A DNA stretch of 12,038 bases from WHSM01 sp050701635 (GCA_050701635.1 JBOGDF010000167.1:1-12038); one strand, 5' to 3'. Positions 1 to 7,612 are shown, counted from the stretch's first letter. The notes: a model not told the origin generated them from the sequence alone. Program-made: numbers and translations.

Positions 1-7
1 GAGTCGG

Positions 8-1336
8 TTACCGCCCGAAGGGGGTCGGTGGCGGGACCTCGGAGAGCACCCGGCGGGTCCTGGCGAGGCCCCAGTCGTCCAGGTCGGCGATCCGGTCGGA
101 GGAGGCGCGTAGGCCGCCGTACCGTTCGACCACCTCGGCCCAGTCTTCACGTCGCTCGATCGCCGGGCGGGCGACCAGGCAGTCGGGGTCGTTCACCCAC
201 CACCGGCCGTGCTGCCAGGCCCGTCCGATGGTGGTGAGCGCGGCGGCCCGCTGTGACGGCTGGGACAGGTCGCCGTCGCCCGGCTCGTACGCCGGCCCGA
301 CGTCGGGCGAGACCCGCATCGCGTCGACCAGCCCGACACTGGGCAGGATCGGCGCCCCGCACCCCAGCAGGTAGGCCTCGTCTCCGATCGCCGACCGGAT
401 CAACTCGACACCGGACCGGTACGCCTCCAGCGGCCCCGCGCCGCTGCGCCGCGGGCCGTCGAGCGCGCCGCCGTACACAAAATCGATCTTGTAATAGTCG
501 AAGCCGGCCTCCCGCAGCATGCCGAAGACCTCGCGCAGGTATCCCGCCGCGCCGGGGTGGGTGACGTCGAGCCCGGCGAGCGACTGGTTCCAGTTGTGCC
601 CGGCGTCGGCGCCGGCGATCAGCCACTCCGGGTGCTTCTGAGCGACCTCGCTGTGGGCGCCGACCAGGAAGGGGGCCACCCAGATCCCGGCGCGCCGCCC
701 GGCATCGCGGATCCGGGTGGTCAACTCGCTCAACGAGGAGAACCGGCCCGACAGCGAAAGCCAGTCGCCGATCTCGGCCTGCCAGCCGTCGTCGATCTGG
801 ATCACGTCCACCGGCAGGTCGAGCCGCCCGATCTCCTCGACGTTCTCCAGGATGTCGGACTCGGTCACCTTGGTGAAGTAGTGGTACCAGGAGCACCACA
901 CGGTGGGCGCCGGGCGGATCTCGCCGACCCCGGCCCGCTCCGCGAACCGGGATGCCCAGGCGCCGAGCGCGGCCGGCAGCGGCCCATCCAGCGACAGCGT
1001 CTCCACCGGGCCGTTCGCCGAGACGAGCACCCGGCCGTCTGAGTAGGAGGCTCGGATAGACGGCACGTCGACCTGGCCGTCGATGGCTGCGTAGACCCGG
1101 ATCGGGCCGCCGGCGCCGGGCTCGACCGCGAGCAGCCCCTCGCCCTGGAAGGCGGTCTCCGGGGCGGGGTGGCCCGGACGGTAGCAGAGCGCGAGCCTGC
1201 CGGCGGCGCCCACCGGGCGGTGGGCGGACCCGGTGACCGGGTAGTCGGTGGACGGGCTCCAGCTCTGCCAGCCGTGCTCGTACACCCGCGCTGCCAGTGC
1301 GTCGACGGCCACGTCGTCGATCGTCTCGAACCCCAC
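8..1336 (-). CDS. GH36 alpha-galactosidase, short intracellular form
   Basis: Hydrolyses terminal alpha-galactosyl residues (melibiose/raffinose-type sugars), probably in the cytoplasm because no signal peptide is visible. The sequence shows a clan GH-D barrel. Counting from the start chosen here, YEHGWQSWSP lies at about 19-28, WCSWYHYF at 147-154, IQIDDGWQ at 179-186 and YYKIDFVY at 281-288. The Asp of KIDF (about D285) is the expected nucleophile, and the Asp of RVSPD (about D345) the expected acid/base. About 442 residues is much shorter than the ~700-residue classical GH36 enzymes: the N-terminal beta-domain is reduced, but the barrel looks complete. Start choice: GTG codons lie at 1342 and 1336. 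The purine run AAGGGGG (1344-1350) is 1 base from the first and 7 from the second, so 1336 is preferred. It is the last gene of the importer operon, about 20-30 bases after the permease. Family call is firm; the exact substrate is inferred. Confidence 0.93.
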   Translation of the reverse strand: MGFETIDDVAVDALAARVYEHGWQSWSPSTDYPVTGSAHRPVGAAGRLALCYRPGHPAPETAFQGEGLLAVEPGAGGPIRVYAAIDGQVDVPSIRASYSDGRVLVSANGPVETLSLDGPLPAALGAWASRFAERAGVGEIRPAPTVWCSWYHYFTKVTESDILENVEEIGRLDLPVDVIQIDDGWQAEIGDWLSLSGRFSSLSELTTRIRDAGRRAGIWVAPFLVGAHSEVAQKHPEWLIAGADAGHNWNQSLAGLDVTHPGAAGYLREVFGMLREAGFDYYKIDFVYGGALDGPRRSGAGPLEAYRSGVELIRSAIGDEAYLLGCGAPILPSVGLVDAMRVSPDVGPAYEPGDGDLSQPSQRAAALTTIGRAWQHGRWWVNDPDCLVARPAIERREDWAEVVERYGGLRASSDRIADLDDWGLARTRRVLSEVPPPTPFGR

Positions 1337-1363
1337 GCTCACTCCCCCTTCGAAGATCGCGGC

Positions 1364-2287
1364 TCAGCCCTTTGTCGTGCCGAGCGTCAGACCGGCGATG
1401 AACTGCTTCTGCAGCAGGTTGAAGACGATCACCGTGGGCAGGGCGACCAGCACCGCGCCCGCGGCGAGCAGGTTGTAGTCGGTGAAGAACTGGCCCCGCA
1501 GGTTGTTCAGCGCGCTGGTGATCGGCAGCTTGTCGCCGGAGGACATCAGCACCAGGGCCCACAGGAAGTCGTTGTACATCCAGGCGAACTGCAGCGTCGC
1601 GAGCGCGGCGAGCGCCGGCCGGCACAGCGGCAGGGTCACCTGCCAGTACCGCCGCCACACGCCGGCGCCGTCCACGATCGCCGCCTCGCTGATCTCCTCC
1701 GGCAGCGCCCGCATGTAGTTGGCGAGCACGAACACGCAGAACCCGGTCTGGAACGCGACGTGGATCAGGATGATCCCGACGTACGTGTCGTACAGGGTCA
1801 GCGAGTCCGAGGCCCACCACGGCAGCGGGATCATGTTGTAGAGCACGTACAACGGAGTGATCAGCACCTGCGGCGGCAGCAGGTTGCCGGCGGTGAACAG
1901 CACCAACAGAGCGGTACGCCCCGGGATCCGCACCCGGCTGATCGCGAACGCCACGAACGACGCGAGGAACAGGGTCACCGCGATCGCGGGCAGGGTGATC
2001 AGCAGCGTGTTGAGGTAGTACGTCGGCAGCTCCGCCTGCTGCCAGGCGTCCACGTAGTACTGGAACGTCAGGGTGTCCGGCAGCGAGAAGTACCCCTTGG
2101 CCGCGGTCTCGGAGTACGGCCGCAGCGAGGCGTACACGGCGAGCAGCAGCGGGGCGAGCCAGCCCAGCGAGATCAGGATCAGGAAGCCGTGCAGCAGCAG
2201 CCTGATCGGGCGTACCCGGCGGTGCTGCCGGGAGGCGGGCGCCGCGGGCTCGGTCGCCTGCCGGACGGCGGTCTCGACCGTGGTCAT
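1364..2287 (-). CDS. Sugar ABC transporter permease, MalG type
   Basis: Second membrane subunit (307 residues) of a carbohydrate ABC importer of the CUT1 class. A short basic N-terminal tail (about 1-28) leads into a first hydrophobic segment at about 29-52. Further membrane segments lie near 93-117, 124-150, 168-190, 224-248 and 274-293. The EAA loop that docks the ATPase is clear: EISEAAIVDGAGVWRRYWQV at about 198-217. The end, KQFIAGLTLGTTKG, is the usual MalG-type C-terminus. The ATG start overlaps the stop of the upstream permease by 4 bases (ATGA, 2284-2287), and AAGGAGGG sits 6 bases upstream, so the start is well supported. The open frame runs further upstream, but that part is only the neighbouring gene read out of frame. 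Linkage to two galactosidases suggests a galactoside substrate, which is inference. Confidence 0.95.
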   Translation of the reverse strand: MTTVETAVRQATEPAAPASRQHRRVRPIRLLLHGFLILISLGWLAPLLLAVYASLRPYSETAAKGYFSLPDTLTFQYYVDAWQQAELPTYYLNTLLITLPAIAVTLFLASFVAFAISRVRIPGRTALLVLFTAGNLLPPQVLITPLYVLYNMIPLPWWASDSLTLYDTYVGIILIHVAFQTGFCVFVLANYMRALPEEISEAAIVDGAGVWRRYWQVTLPLCRPALAALATLQFAWMYNDFLWALVLMSSGDKLPITSALNNLRGQFFTDYNLLAAGAVLVALPTVIVFNLLQKQFIAGLTLGTTKG

Positions 2288-3228
2288 CGGCGTCCCTCCT
2301 TGAGGACCTGGCTCAGGTACGCCGCGATGAAGCCGACCGAGATCGCCAGCAGCACCACCGCGATCGCCGAGCCGAATCCGATCCGGCTCGCCTCGCCGAC
2401 GATGTTCTCGGTAATCAGGATCGACAGCAGCTCCAGGCCGTTGCGGCCTTTGTTGATCGCGTACACGATGTCGAAGGCCCGCAGCGCTTCGATCACCGTG
2501 ATCACCAGAACGATGATGTTGACCGGGCGCAGCGTCGGGAAGACCACCCGGAAGAAGGTCTGCGCCTCGCTCGCGCCGTCGATCGCGGCTGCCTCCTTCA
2601 GCGCCGGATCCACCGCCTTCAGGCCGGCGAGGTACAGGATCATCACGTACCCGACGTGGCGCCAGGCGGCGGCGACCATCACCACCCAGACGTTGATGCT
2701 CGGATCGCCGAGCCAGTCTGTGGGCTGCTGGGTGTCGCCGAGGATCGCGTTCAGCGCCCCGTAGTCGCGGGAGTAGATCAGCTGCGCGATGAAGCCCACG
2801 ACCGCCAGCGAGAGCACCACCGGGAAGTACAGCGCGCTCTGGTAGAACCGGCTGAACCGGATCTCCTTGTCCAGCAGCACCGCGAAGAACAGGCCGAGCG
2901 GCGTGGCGATCAGGCCGAGGAAGCCCAGCCACAGCACGTTGTTGCGCACCGCGCGCCAGAACGGCGGGTACTCGTTTGCCAGGTCGTGGTAGTTCTCGCC
3001 GCCGACCCAGTTCAGCTCGCCGAACCCTCCCCAGTCGGTGAACGACAGCCCCACCGAGGCGAGCGTGGGACCCCAGACCAGGCCGAGGTTGAGCAACAGC
3101 GCGCCGCCGACCACGACGGTGAGCACCACCACGTCGCGGCGGGTGAGCCGCCGCAGCCGCCGGCCACGCTTGCGCGTGACGGGCGGCCGCGGGGGTGCCG
3201 CCGGCGGAGTCGTCGCTGGGAGCGCCAC
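2284..3228 (-). CDS. Sugar ABC transporter permease, MalF type
   Basis: First membrane subunit (314 residues) of the same CUT1-class importer. A basic, proline-rich N-terminal tail (about 1-32) precedes a hydrophobic segment at 33-60. More membrane segments follow near 97-119, 132-151, 179-202, 236-256 and 285-306. The ATPase-docking EAA loop reads PALKEAAAIDGASEAQTFF at about 208-226. The start is GTG (3226-3228), 11 bases after the stop of the binding-protein gene, with AAGGGG about 6 bases upstream. An ATG five bases further upstream (3231-3233) is in another frame and is not used. It overlaps the next permease by 4 bases, so the pair is probably translationally coupled. Together with the binding protein it would form the substrate-specific part of the importer. 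No ATP-binding subunit is encoded nearby. Confidence 0.95.
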   Translation of the reverse strand: MALPATTPPAAPPRPPVTRKRGRRLRRLTRRDVVVLTVVVGGALLLNLGLVWGPTLASVGLSFTDWGGFGELNWVGGENYHDLANEYPPFWRAVRNNVLWLGFLGLIATPLGLFFAVLLDKEIRFSRFYQSALYFPVVLSLAVVGFIAQLIYSRDYGALNAILGDTQQPTDWLGDPSINVWVVMVAAAWRHVGYVMILYLAGLKAVDPALKEAAAIDGASEAQTFFRVVFPTLRPVNIIVLVITVIEALRAFDIVYAINKGRNGLELLSILITENIVGEASRIGFGSAIAVVLLAISVGFIAAYLSQVLKEGRR

Positions 3229-3239
3229 AACATCCCCTT

Positions 3240-4568
3240 CTACGAGCTGAAGATGTTCTTCTTCTGCGACTCGATGCTCTTCAGCAGCGAGTCGATCTCG
3301 TTCGGCTTGTTGATGAACTCCTGCAGCGCCGGGATCATCACCGTCGACGCGAAGTCCGGGCGGGTGTCGCGGTCCAGGAACTGCGAGATGTGCTTGGCGC
3401 CGGAGACCAGCTCGAACGCCTTCTGCTGCAGCGCGCTGTACTTACTGGTGTCGGCCTCGTTGTTGGTGGCGACGTTGTTGGGGTCGCTCTTCAGGTACGT
3501 CTCCTGGGCCTCGGCGCTCGCCAGATACTTCAGCAGCTCCTTGGCGCCCTCTTCGTTCTTCACCTTCGCCGAGATCATGAATCCGTCGATCGGGGCCTCC
3601 ACGGCGTCCTGGCCATGGTCGGGGTTGATCTCGGGGAACGGGAAGAAGTCGAGGTCCTCGTTGTCCGCGCCCTGGAACTGCTGCCCCACGAACATGCCGA
3701 GCAGGTACATCCCGGCCTTCTTCTGCTGCAGCGCCTGCGCCGCCTCCTGCCAGGTGCGGCCGTTGGCGCCTTCCTGGTGGTACGGCAGCAGCTCGCGCCA
3801 GGTGGTGAAGACCTCCTTGACCTCGGCGCTCTGCCAGTTCTCCTTGCCGGCCATCAGGTTGACGTGGAAGTCGTACCCGTTGATCCGCATGTTGAGGTAG
3901 TCGAAGGTGCCCATCGCCGGCCAGCCGTCCTTGTCGGCGAACGCCAACGGGGAGAGCCCATCGGACTGCATCTGCTTGGAGAGCGCTACGAACTCGTCGA
4001 GTGTCTTGGCGGGCTGATACCCGCGCTGTTCCCAGAGACTCTTCCGGTAGAAGACGGCCCACGGGTAGTAGTAGTACGGCACGAAGTACTGCTTGCCGTC
4101 CTCGCCGGTCGACGCCTGCTTCAGCGCGTCGGAGTAGTTGCCGCCAACGTCCTTCCAGACATCGGAGATGTCGGTGGCGAGGCCCTGCTTGGCGAAGAAC
4201 TGCATCCGGAAGCCGGCGAACCAGGTGAACACGTCGTCCGGGCTGCCCTTGAGGTACCGGTTGATGTTCTCCTGGAACGTGTTGTGGTCGACCGTGTTGA
4301 CCTTCACGGTCTTCTTCGACTTCTTCTCGTACCCGTCGAGCACCTCCGCGAGCGCCTTCTTCGGCACCGCGTCGGAGTAGTTGGAGCCGAAGGTGACGGT
4401 GTTGCCACCGCCGCCGGGGCCGCCGCCGCACGCGGCGAGCAGGCTGGGCAGCGCGAGCGCGCCGGCGCCGTACGCGGCGCCGCGAAGCACGGACCGGCGG
4501 GACAGCGGGACGCCGCCGGGGACGATCGATCCGAAGGCCGGCGAACCGCCGGCCGGGGCCTGGAACAT
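3240..4568 (-). CDS. Sugar-binding lipoprotein of ABC importer (family 1 solute-binding protein)
   Basis: Extracytoplasmic carbohydrate-binding protein (442 residues) that captures the sugar and delivers it to the two permeases encoded downstream. The N-terminus is a Tat-type lipoprotein signal: a long n-region, SRRSVLRG at about 23-30 (twin arginines 24-25), an Ala/Leu-rich core, and the lipobox LLAAC with the lipidated cysteine at about 47. A Gly-rich linker follows, then a typical family 1 binding-protein fold, with TVTFGSNYSD near the mature N-terminus and many Trp, Tyr and Phe residues suited to stacking on sugars. The ATG start is supported by AGGAGGG (4573-4579), 4 bases upstream. It is the first gene of the leftward operon, and the intergenic gap to the permease is only 11 bases. 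Exact ligand cannot be read from sequence; galactosides are inferred from the neighbouring genes. Confidence 0.95.
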   Translation of the reverse strand: MFQAPAGGSPAFGSIVPGGVPLSRRSVLRGAAYGAGALALPSLLAACGGGPGGGGNTVTFGSNYSDAVPKKALAEVLDGYEKKSKKTVKVNTVDHNTFQENINRYLKGSPDDVFTWFAGFRMQFFAKQGLATDISDVWKDVGGNYSDALKQASTGEDGKQYFVPYYYYPWAVFYRKSLWEQRGYQPAKTLDEFVALSKQMQSDGLSPLAFADKDGWPAMGTFDYLNMRINGYDFHVNLMAGKENWQSAEVKEVFTTWRELLPYHQEGANGRTWQEAAQALQQKKAGMYLLGMFVGQQFQGADNEDLDFFPFPEINPDHGQDAVEAPIDGFMISAKVKNEEGAKELLKYLASAEAQETYLKSDPNNVATNNEADTSKYSALQQKAFELVSGAKHISQFLDRDTRPDFASTVMIPALQEFINKPNEIDSLLKSIESQKKNIFSS

Positions 4569-4605
4569 GAGACCCTCCTGAACACGGGGCTAAACAGGAT
4601 CGAAC

Positions 4606-4617
4606 TTGAACCTTCAA
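4606..4617. promoter_or_regulatory. Candidate operator in the leader of the importer operon
   Basis: Perfect inverted repeat TTGAA-CC-TTCAA, lying about 4-15 bases after the predicted transcription start of the leftward operon and about 40 bases before the binding-protein ATG. A repressor bound here would block the promoter. The DeoR-family protein encoded at 6797 is the obvious local candidate, but no binding evidence exists in the sequence. A 12-base AT-rich palindrome can arise by chance. Confidence 0.35.
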
Positions 4618-4627
4618 TACTCAGCAC

Positions 4628-4656
4628 ATTCGACCGTGTGGTTTCAGGGATGTCAA
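4628..4656 (-). promoter_or_regulatory. Leftward promoter of the importer/alpha-galactosidase operon
   Basis: On the minus strand, TTGACA (plus-strand 4651-4656) is followed after exactly 17 bases by TCGAAT (plus-strand 4628-4633). The first box is a perfect -35; the second matches four of six -10 positions. Transcription would start near 4621, leaving a leader of roughly 50 bases that carries a good ribosome-binding site before the binding-protein ATG. This is the best promoter match in the divergent region. Confidence 0.6.
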
Positions 4657-4732
4657 GGGCGAGTTTCTAGGATTTTCGTGGCTATTTGTCCTATTTCATC
4701 CTGAGCCTGAGCGGCCCCGCACGCCCTTGCCA

Positions 4733-4749
4733 ACGACGCCAGGCGTCGT
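4733..4749. promoter_or_regulatory. Perfect 17-base palindrome, candidate operator
   Basis: ACGACGCC and GGCGTCGT are perfect inverted arms of 8 bases around a single central A. The site lies in the divergent control region, about 20 bases upstream of the proposed -35 of the rightward operon and about 80 bases upstream of the leftward promoter. Its symmetry and length suit a dimeric regulator. No tail of T residues follows, so a terminator is unlikely. The factor that binds is unknown. Confidence 0.45.
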
Positions 4750-4763
4750 GAAAACGTTTGAAC
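4749..4763. promoter_or_regulatory. LacI-family-like operator (AAACGTTT core)
   Basis: The stretch TGAAAACGTTTGAAC has a perfect 8-base core AAACGTTT (4752-4759) with a central CG, the typical shape of operators of LacI/GalR-family repressors. The outer positions are only partly symmetric. It starts at the end of the 17-base palindrome, so two sites may be arranged side by side. No LacI-family gene is in the window, so the regulator would have to act from elsewhere. Confidence 0.4.
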
Positions 4764-4767
4764 TATG

Positions 4768-4796
4768 TTGACTTGTGGTTGATCTGGACCGAGTCT
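4768..4796 (+). promoter_or_regulatory. Possible rightward promoter giving a leaderless message
   Basis: TTGACT (4768-4773) and GAGTCT (4791-4796) are 17 bases apart. The -10 is weak but keeps the important A at position 2 and T at position 6. Its end is 6 bases before the ATG at 4803, so transcription would start on or next to the start codon. This agrees with the lack of any ribosome-binding site before the beta-galactosidase gene. Confidence 0.35.
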
Positions 4797-4802
4797 GTAC
4801 GC

Positions 4803-6797
4803 ATGCATCCTGTGGTTCCCCGGCTGAACGGCCTCTGTTACGGAGGCGACTACAACCCCGAGCAATGGCCCGAGCAGGTGTGGGCCGAGGACATGGCGCT
4901 GATGCGCGAGGCCGGCGTCAACCTGGTCAGCGTGGGCATCTTCGCCTGGGCATGGCTGGAGTCCGGCGAGGGGCGATACACCTTCGACTGGCTGGACCGG
5001 GTGCTCGACCTGCTCGCCGCCAACGACATCGCGGCCGACCTGGCCACCGCCACCGCCTCGCCGCCGCCCTGGTTTTCGCACACGTACCCACAGACATTGC
5101 CGGTCGACGCCGACGGGCGCACCCTGACCTACGGCAGCCGCCGGGCGTACTGCCCGAGTTCGCCGGTCTACCGGGATGCCGCGGTCCGCCTGGTCGAACA
5201 GCTCGCCACCCGGTACGCCGACCACCCGGCGCTCGCCCTCTGGCACATCAACAACGAGTACGGCTGCCACTTCGCGCGCTGCTACTGCGACACCTCGGCC
5301 GCCGCGTTCCGCGCCTGGCTGCAGCAGCGGTACGGCGACCTGGAAGGACTCAACCACGCGTGGGGCACCGCGTTCTGGTCCCAGCGCTACACCGCCTGGG
5401 AGCAGGTGCTGCCGCCTCGGGCAACCCCGAGCTTCCCGAACCCGACCCAGGCGCTGGACTTCCAGCGGTTCAGCTCGGATGAGCACCTGGCGTGCTTCCG
5501 CGCCGAGCGCGAGGTGCTGCGCCGGCTCACCCCGAACATTCCGCTGACCACCAACATGATGGCCGGCAACGGCTTCTGGGAGCTGGACTACTGGGCCTGG
5601 GGGCCGGAGATGGACCTGGTCTCCAACGACCACTACCTGCGCGCTGAGGAGCCCGAGAACCAGGCCAACCTCGCTTTCGCCGCCGACCTGACCCGCTCAG
5701 TCGGGGGCGGCGCGCCGTGGCTGCTGATGGAGCACTCCACCAGCGCGGTGAACTGGCAGCCCCGCAACATCGCCAAGACCCCCGGCCAGCTGCGGCGGAA
5801 CTCCCTCGCCCACGTGGCGCGCGGCGCCGACGGGGCGATGTTCTTCCAGTGGCGGCAGTCGGCGGCCGGCGCCGAGAAGTTCCACTCGGCGATGGTGCCG
5901 CATGCGGGGCGGCGTACCAAGGTGTGGCGGGAGGTGGTGCGACTCGGCGGCGACCTGCGCCAGCTCGCCGAGGTCAAGGGCTCCACTGTGGAGGCCGACG
6001 TGGCGATCCTGCTCGACTGGTCCAGCCTGTGGGCGCAGGCCCACGCCTGCCAGCCCAGCGTCGATATGACCGTCGCCGAGGAGATCGAGGCCTGGCACCG
6101 CACGCTGTGGCGGGCCGGGATCACCTCCGACCTGCGCCCGCCGGACGCCGACCTGTCCGGCTACCGGCTGGTGCTGGCGCCGTCGCTCTACCTGATCTCC
6201 GACGACGCCGCCAAGAGCCTCGCCGGGTACGCCGAGTCCGGCGGGACACTCGTCGTCGGGCCGTACTCCGGGATCGTGGACCCGAACGACCACGTGCGGC
6301 TCGGCGGCTACCCCGGCGCGTTCACTGATCTGCTGGGTGTCCGGATCGAAGAGTTCTTCCCGCTCCGCTCCGGCGACACCGTGAGGCTGGACGACGGCTC
6401 GACGGGCTTGATCTGGTCCGAGCAAGGTGAGGCCACCACCGCGGAGGTGACCGCCCGATACGACAACGGGGCACCGGCGATCACCCGGAACAGCCACGGC
6501 AGCGGCGACGCCTGGTACCTCACCACGCGGCTCGACGAGCCCAGCCGGGAGCGGTTCCTGGCTCGGGTCGCCGCCGAGGCGGGCGTCGTCGGCTCGCAGA
6601 CGCCTCCCGGCGTCGAAACGGTACGCCGCCGGCATCCGGACACCGGCGCGGCGTACCACTTCGTCATCAACCACACCGAGGCAGGCGCGGAAGTGGCGGC
6701 ACACGGTACGGACCTGCTCAGCGGTAATACGGTGAGCGGCGTTCTGCGGCTGCCCGCCGGGGGTGTCGCGGTGATTCGGGAGAACGGGGAGGCGTGA
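4803..6797 (+). CDS. GH42 beta-galactosidase
   Basis: Cleaves terminal beta-galactosyl residues from imported oligosaccharides; no signal peptide, so cytoplasmic. At 664 residues it has the normal GH42 size and three-part layout: barrel about 1-370, trimerisation domain about 395-600, and a small C-terminal beta-domain. Key motifs are GGDYNPEQWP at about 14-23, HINNEYG at 148-154 (E152, acid/base) and WLLMEHS at 306-312 (E310, nucleophile). Cysteines at about 117, 160 and 162 fit the zinc site described for Thermus GH42, but the fourth position is Ser165; an extra Cys155 is present. Start: ATG at 4803 is chosen because homologues begin a few residues before GGDYNPEQ. The frame is open back to a TTG at 4758, but that region looks like promoter. 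No ribosome-binding site is seen. First gene of the rightward operon; it shares one base with the next gene (TGATG). Confidence 0.95.
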   Translation: MHPVVPRLNGLCYGGDYNPEQWPEQVWAEDMALMREAGVNLVSVGIFAWAWLESGEGRYTFDWLDRVLDLLAANDIAADLATATASPPPWFSHTYPQTLPVDADGRTLTYGSRRAYCPSSPVYRDAAVRLVEQLATRYADHPALALWHINNEYGCHFARCYCDTSAAAFRAWLQQRYGDLEGLNHAWGTAFWSQRYTAWEQVLPPRATPSFPNPTQALDFQRFSSDEHLACFRAEREVLRRLTPNIPLTTNMMAGNGFWELDYWAWGPEMDLVSNDHYLRAEEPENQANLAFAADLTRSVGGGAPWLLMEHSTSAVNWQPRNIAKTPGQLRRNSLAHVARGADGAMFFQWRQSAAGAEKFHSAMVPHAGRRTKVWREVVRLGGDLRQLAEVKGSTVEADVAILLDWSSLWAQAHACQPSVDMTVAEEIEAWHRTLWRAGITSDLRPPDADLSGYRLVLAPSLYLISDDAAKSLAGYAESGGTLVVGPYSGIVDPNDHVRLGGYPGAFTDLLGVRIEEFFPLRSGDTVRLDDGSTGLIWSEQGEATTAEVTARYDNGAPAITRNSHGSGDAWYLTTRLDEPSRERFLARVAAEAGVVGSQTPPGVETVRRRHPDTGAAYHFVINHTEAGAEVAAHGTDLLSGNTVSGVLRLPAGGVAVIRENGEA

Positions 6798-7612
6798 TGC
6801 TCGCGCAGCAGCGTCAGGCGGCGATTCTGGAGCTGGTACGCCAGCACGGCGGAGTCCGGGTCAGCGACCTGGTACGCGAGTTCGGCGTCTCGGATATGAC
6901 GGTGCGCCGCGACCTGGAGGCCCTGGCGGACAAGGGGCTGGTCGCCAAGGTGCACGGCGGGGCGACCGCGTTGCAGCCCCGCTCCACCGACGAGCCCGGC
7001 TTCGCCGCCAAGTCCAGCCGGCAGCTCGCCGAGAAGGAAGCGATCGCGCGCCGTGCCGCCGAACTGGTCGAGCCGGGCGCCGCGATCGCGCTGTCGGCCG
7101 GCACCACTACCGCGGCGCTGGCGGAGCGGCTGACCGCGGTGCCGGGGCTGACCGTGGTGACCAACTCGATCCCGGTCGCCGACGTGTTCCACCACGCCGG
7201 CCGCGCCGATCAGACGGTGATCCTCACCGGCGGGGTACGTACGCCCTCCGACGCCCTGGTCGGGCCGGTCGCGGTCGCTGCGATCCGCTCGCTGAACACC
7301 GACCTGCTGTTCATGGGCGTGCACGGGATCTCCGAGCGGTCCGGGTTCACCACACCGAACCTGATGGAGTCCGACACCGACCGGGCGTTGATCGACGCCG
7401 CGCACCGGATGGTGGTGCTCGCCGACCACACCAAGTGGCAGACCGTGGGCATCTCCACCATCGCCCGGCTCGACGAGGCCGACGTGCTGATCACCGACGA
7501 GGGGCTGCCCGCCGAGGGGCGGGAGACGCTCGCCGCCCAGGTGGGTGAGCTGTTGGTGGTCCCGGTCGAGGCGGAGGCGTCCGTCCCGGACCTTCCGGTG
7601 GGCGCATCATGA
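6797..7612 (+). CDS. DeoR-family transcriptional repressor of sugar metabolism
   Basis: A 271-residue DNA-binding repressor that probably senses a phosphorylated sugar. The winged helix-turn-helix is at about 6-56, with the recognition region VSDLVREFGVSDMTVRRDL at 22-40 and the wing KVHGGATAL after it, as in DeoR/GlpR/AgaR proteins. The effector domain (about 80-235) has the phosphosugar loop SAGTTTAALA at about 100-109 and the family's VTNS, LTGG and ADHTKW stretches. Start: the ATG at 6797 overlaps the preceding stop by one base and has GGGGAGG 4 bases upstream. A GTG three bases earlier would be too close to that site. It lies between the beta-galactosidase and the Leloir genes, so it would be co-transcribed with its probable targets. 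That it controls this locus, perhaps responding to galactose-1-phosphate, is inference. Confidence 0.93.
   Translation: MLAQQRQAAILELVRQHGGVRVSDLVREFGVSDMTVRRDLEALADKGLVAKVHGGATALQPRSTDEPGFAAKSSRQLAEKEAIARRAAELVEPGAAIALSAGTTTAALAERLTAVPGLTVVTNSIPVADVFHHAGRADQTVILTGGVRTPSDALVGPVAVAAIRSLNTDLLFMGVHGISERSGFTTPNLMESDTDRALIDAAHRMVVLADHTKWQTVGISTIARLDEADVLITDEGLPAEGRETLAAQVGELLVVPVEAEASVPDLPVGAS

Noticed and set aside
147..1820. Long minus-strand open frame across the alpha-galactosidase and permease genes
   Set aside because: Arg/Gly/Ala-rich out-of-frame reading of the real genes, a normal artefact in GC-rich DNA; crosses their boundaries and has no recognisable domain.
3231..3233. ATG just upstream of the MalF-type permease
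   Set aside because: In a different frame from the permease; it gives only a 73-codon shadow. The GTG at 3226-3228 is in frame with a suitable ribosome-binding site.
1169..4670. Long plus-strand open frames opposite the importer operon
   Set aside because: Antisense shadows full of His, Gln, Arg and Val runs; they contradict three well-recognised transporter genes on the minus strand.
4682..4700. Tandem CTATTT repeats (two copies, 9 bases apart)
   Set aside because: Only two short imperfect copies; too little to call a binding site or a repeat array.
4758..4802. Upstream TTG start adding 15 residues to the beta-galactosidase
   Set aside because: The added residues overlap the promoter and operator candidates, homologues start close to the 4803 ATG, and TTG is a weak start with no ribosome-binding site.
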